From NCBI GenBank assembly GCA_032718475.1, contig JAUCBJ010000549.1:1-29481 (forward strand): 29,481 bases of DNA, read 5' to 3'. This stretch comes from Nemertoderma westbladi. Taxonomy: Eukaryota; Xenacoelomorpha; Nemertodermatida; Nemertodermatidae. Under the pieces are notes generated by a model. The model had not been told where the DNA came from, ran no database searches, and saw only the letters and a list, made by a program, of their open reading frames with translations. This document shows positions 28,236 through 29,481 of the stretch, in pieces. Within the stretch, counting starts at the first letter, position 1. The number at the start of each line of letters is the position of its first letter. The position numbers and the translations under genes were made by a program.

Positions 28236-29481
28236 TTAAATAAACACAAATAAACAAAAACACACACAAACAAAAGCAAACAAAACACACAAAAACAAAC
28301 AAAAGACACATAAAGAAACAAAACACACAAAAACAAACAAAAACACACAAAAACAAACAGAAACACACAAAAACATACAATTCACACAAAAACACACAAA
28401 AATATACAATTCACACAAAAACACACTAAAACAAACAAAAACACACTAAAACAAACAAAAACACACTAAAACAAACAAAAACACACAAAAACAAACAAAA
28501 ACACATAAAAACAAACATAAACACACAAAATCAAACAAAAACAAACAAAACACACAAAAACAAACAGAAACACACAAAAACAAACAAAAGACACATAAAG
28601 AAACAAAACACACAAAAACAAACAAAAACACACAAAAACAAACAGAAACACACAAAAACACACAAAAATATACAATTCACACAAAAACACACAAAATAAA
28701 CAAAAACACACTAAAACAAACAAAAACACACTAAAACAAACAAAAACACACAAAAACAAACAAAAACACATAAAAACAAACATAAACACACAAAATCAAA
28801 CAAAAACAAACAAAACACACAAAAACAAACAGAAACACACAAAACACACAAAAACAAATAAACAAAAACACACAGAAAAACAAACAAAAGCAAACAAAAC
28901 AAACAAAAACAAACAAAAACCCAAAAACAAACACAAATATACAAAAACAAACAAAAACACACACAAACAAACAAAAGCAAACAAACACACAAAAACAAAC
29001 AAACAAAAACAAACAAAAGACACCTAAAGAAACAAAAACACACAAAAACAAACAAAAACACACAAAATCAAACAGAAACACACAAAAACATACAATTCAC
29101 ACAAAAACACACAAAAACATACAATTCACACAAAAACACACAAAACACACAAAAACAAACAAAAGCAATCAAAACAAACAAAAACACAAAAACAAACACA
29201 AAAACAAATAAACAAAAACACACACAAACAAACAAAAGCAAACAAAACACACAAAAACAAACAAAAGAAATATAAAGAAACAGAACACACAAAAAGAAAC
29301 AAAAACACACAAAAACAAACAGAAACACACAAAAACATACAATTCACACAAAAACATACAATTCACACAAAAACACACAAAACAAACAAAAACACACAAA
29401 AACAAACAAAAACACACAAAAACAAACAAAAACACACAAAAACAAACAAAAACACACAAAAACAAACAAAACATACAAAAA
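28236..29481 (+). repeat. (ACACAAAAAC/AACAAACAAA)n satellite, open at window end
   Basis: At least 1.25 kb of A- and C-only 6-10 bp units, with higher-order organisation. Marker segments such as GACACATAAAGAAAC (28305, 28590) and CATAAACACACAAAATC (28516, 28781) recur at about 265-285 bp. Frames on the minus strand rich in Phe, Val, Leu and Cys are artefacts of the repeat. Confidence 0.95.

Noticed and set aside
28106-29474. Minus-strand frames rich in Phe, Leu, Val and Cys that look like membrane proteins
   Set aside because: They are translations of the A/C-only satellite, which has no stop codons on that strand.

Overview
The window is animal nuclear DNA, probably from a marine invertebrate. 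It has a spliced gene, several non-LTR (CR1/L2-like) retrotransposons, foldback and MITE-type DNA elements, and many minisatellites. I cannot fix the species. The best taxonomic clue is the first ~1.07 kb, which is mitochondrial in character: at least seven recognisable mt-type tRNAs, all on one strand, in the order Ser(GCU)-Gln-His-Cys-Gly-Met-Asn-(Val), followed by a piece of large-subunit rRNA. A T- and G-rich sense strand with every gene on one strand occurs in tunicates, brachiopods, annelids, flatworms and some molluscs. The piece is either a young nuclear copy (NUMT) or a chimeric assembly join.

Layout. 1-1076: mt tRNA cluster and partial rrnL. 1077-5600: AT-rich intergenic DNA with a perfect 22-bp hairpin, a 137-bp foldback, a TCTG microsatellite and a 644-bp piggyBac-like non-autonomous element (4591-5234). 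5621-10182, minus strand: the one clear cellular gene, a TPX2 orthologue (spindle assembly factor, Aurora A activator). It can be read as two exons with matching splice phases, giving about 694 residues. Its 2.48-kb intron is almost entirely a 25-bp minisatellite. 10183-14022: upstream region, then a decayed minus-strand LINE (A) split by a second LINE fragment (B). 14023-15210: AT-rich, little recognisable.

15217-21143: a 21-bp minisatellite cut in two by a nearly complete plus-strand CR1/L2-type LINE (C). LINE C has ORF1 with two in-frame stops, and ORF2 with endonuclease and reverse transcriptase separated by a 0.7-kb in-frame GC-rich minisatellite. It ends in the hairpin plus (ATT)n tail typical of this group. 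21144-24120: no protein gene found. It holds a possible CCAAT promoter and a 287-bp tandem duplication containing a 105-nt block that differs at only two adjacent positions, both in a predicted tetraloop. This is the best candidate for an undescribed RNA or regulatory element.

24420-27876: a 3.46-kb foldback transposon with very long inverted arms, minisatellite termini, a perfect 9-bp flanking repeat, a short open frame shared by both arms, an inserted MITE and a captured RT fragment. 28236 to the end: an (ACACAAAAAC)-type satellite running off the window. Apart from TPX2 and possibly the 105-nt repeats, the window is transposons and tandem repeats. Most long open frames in the repeats arise because the repeat unit length is a multiple of three or the repeat lacks stops.
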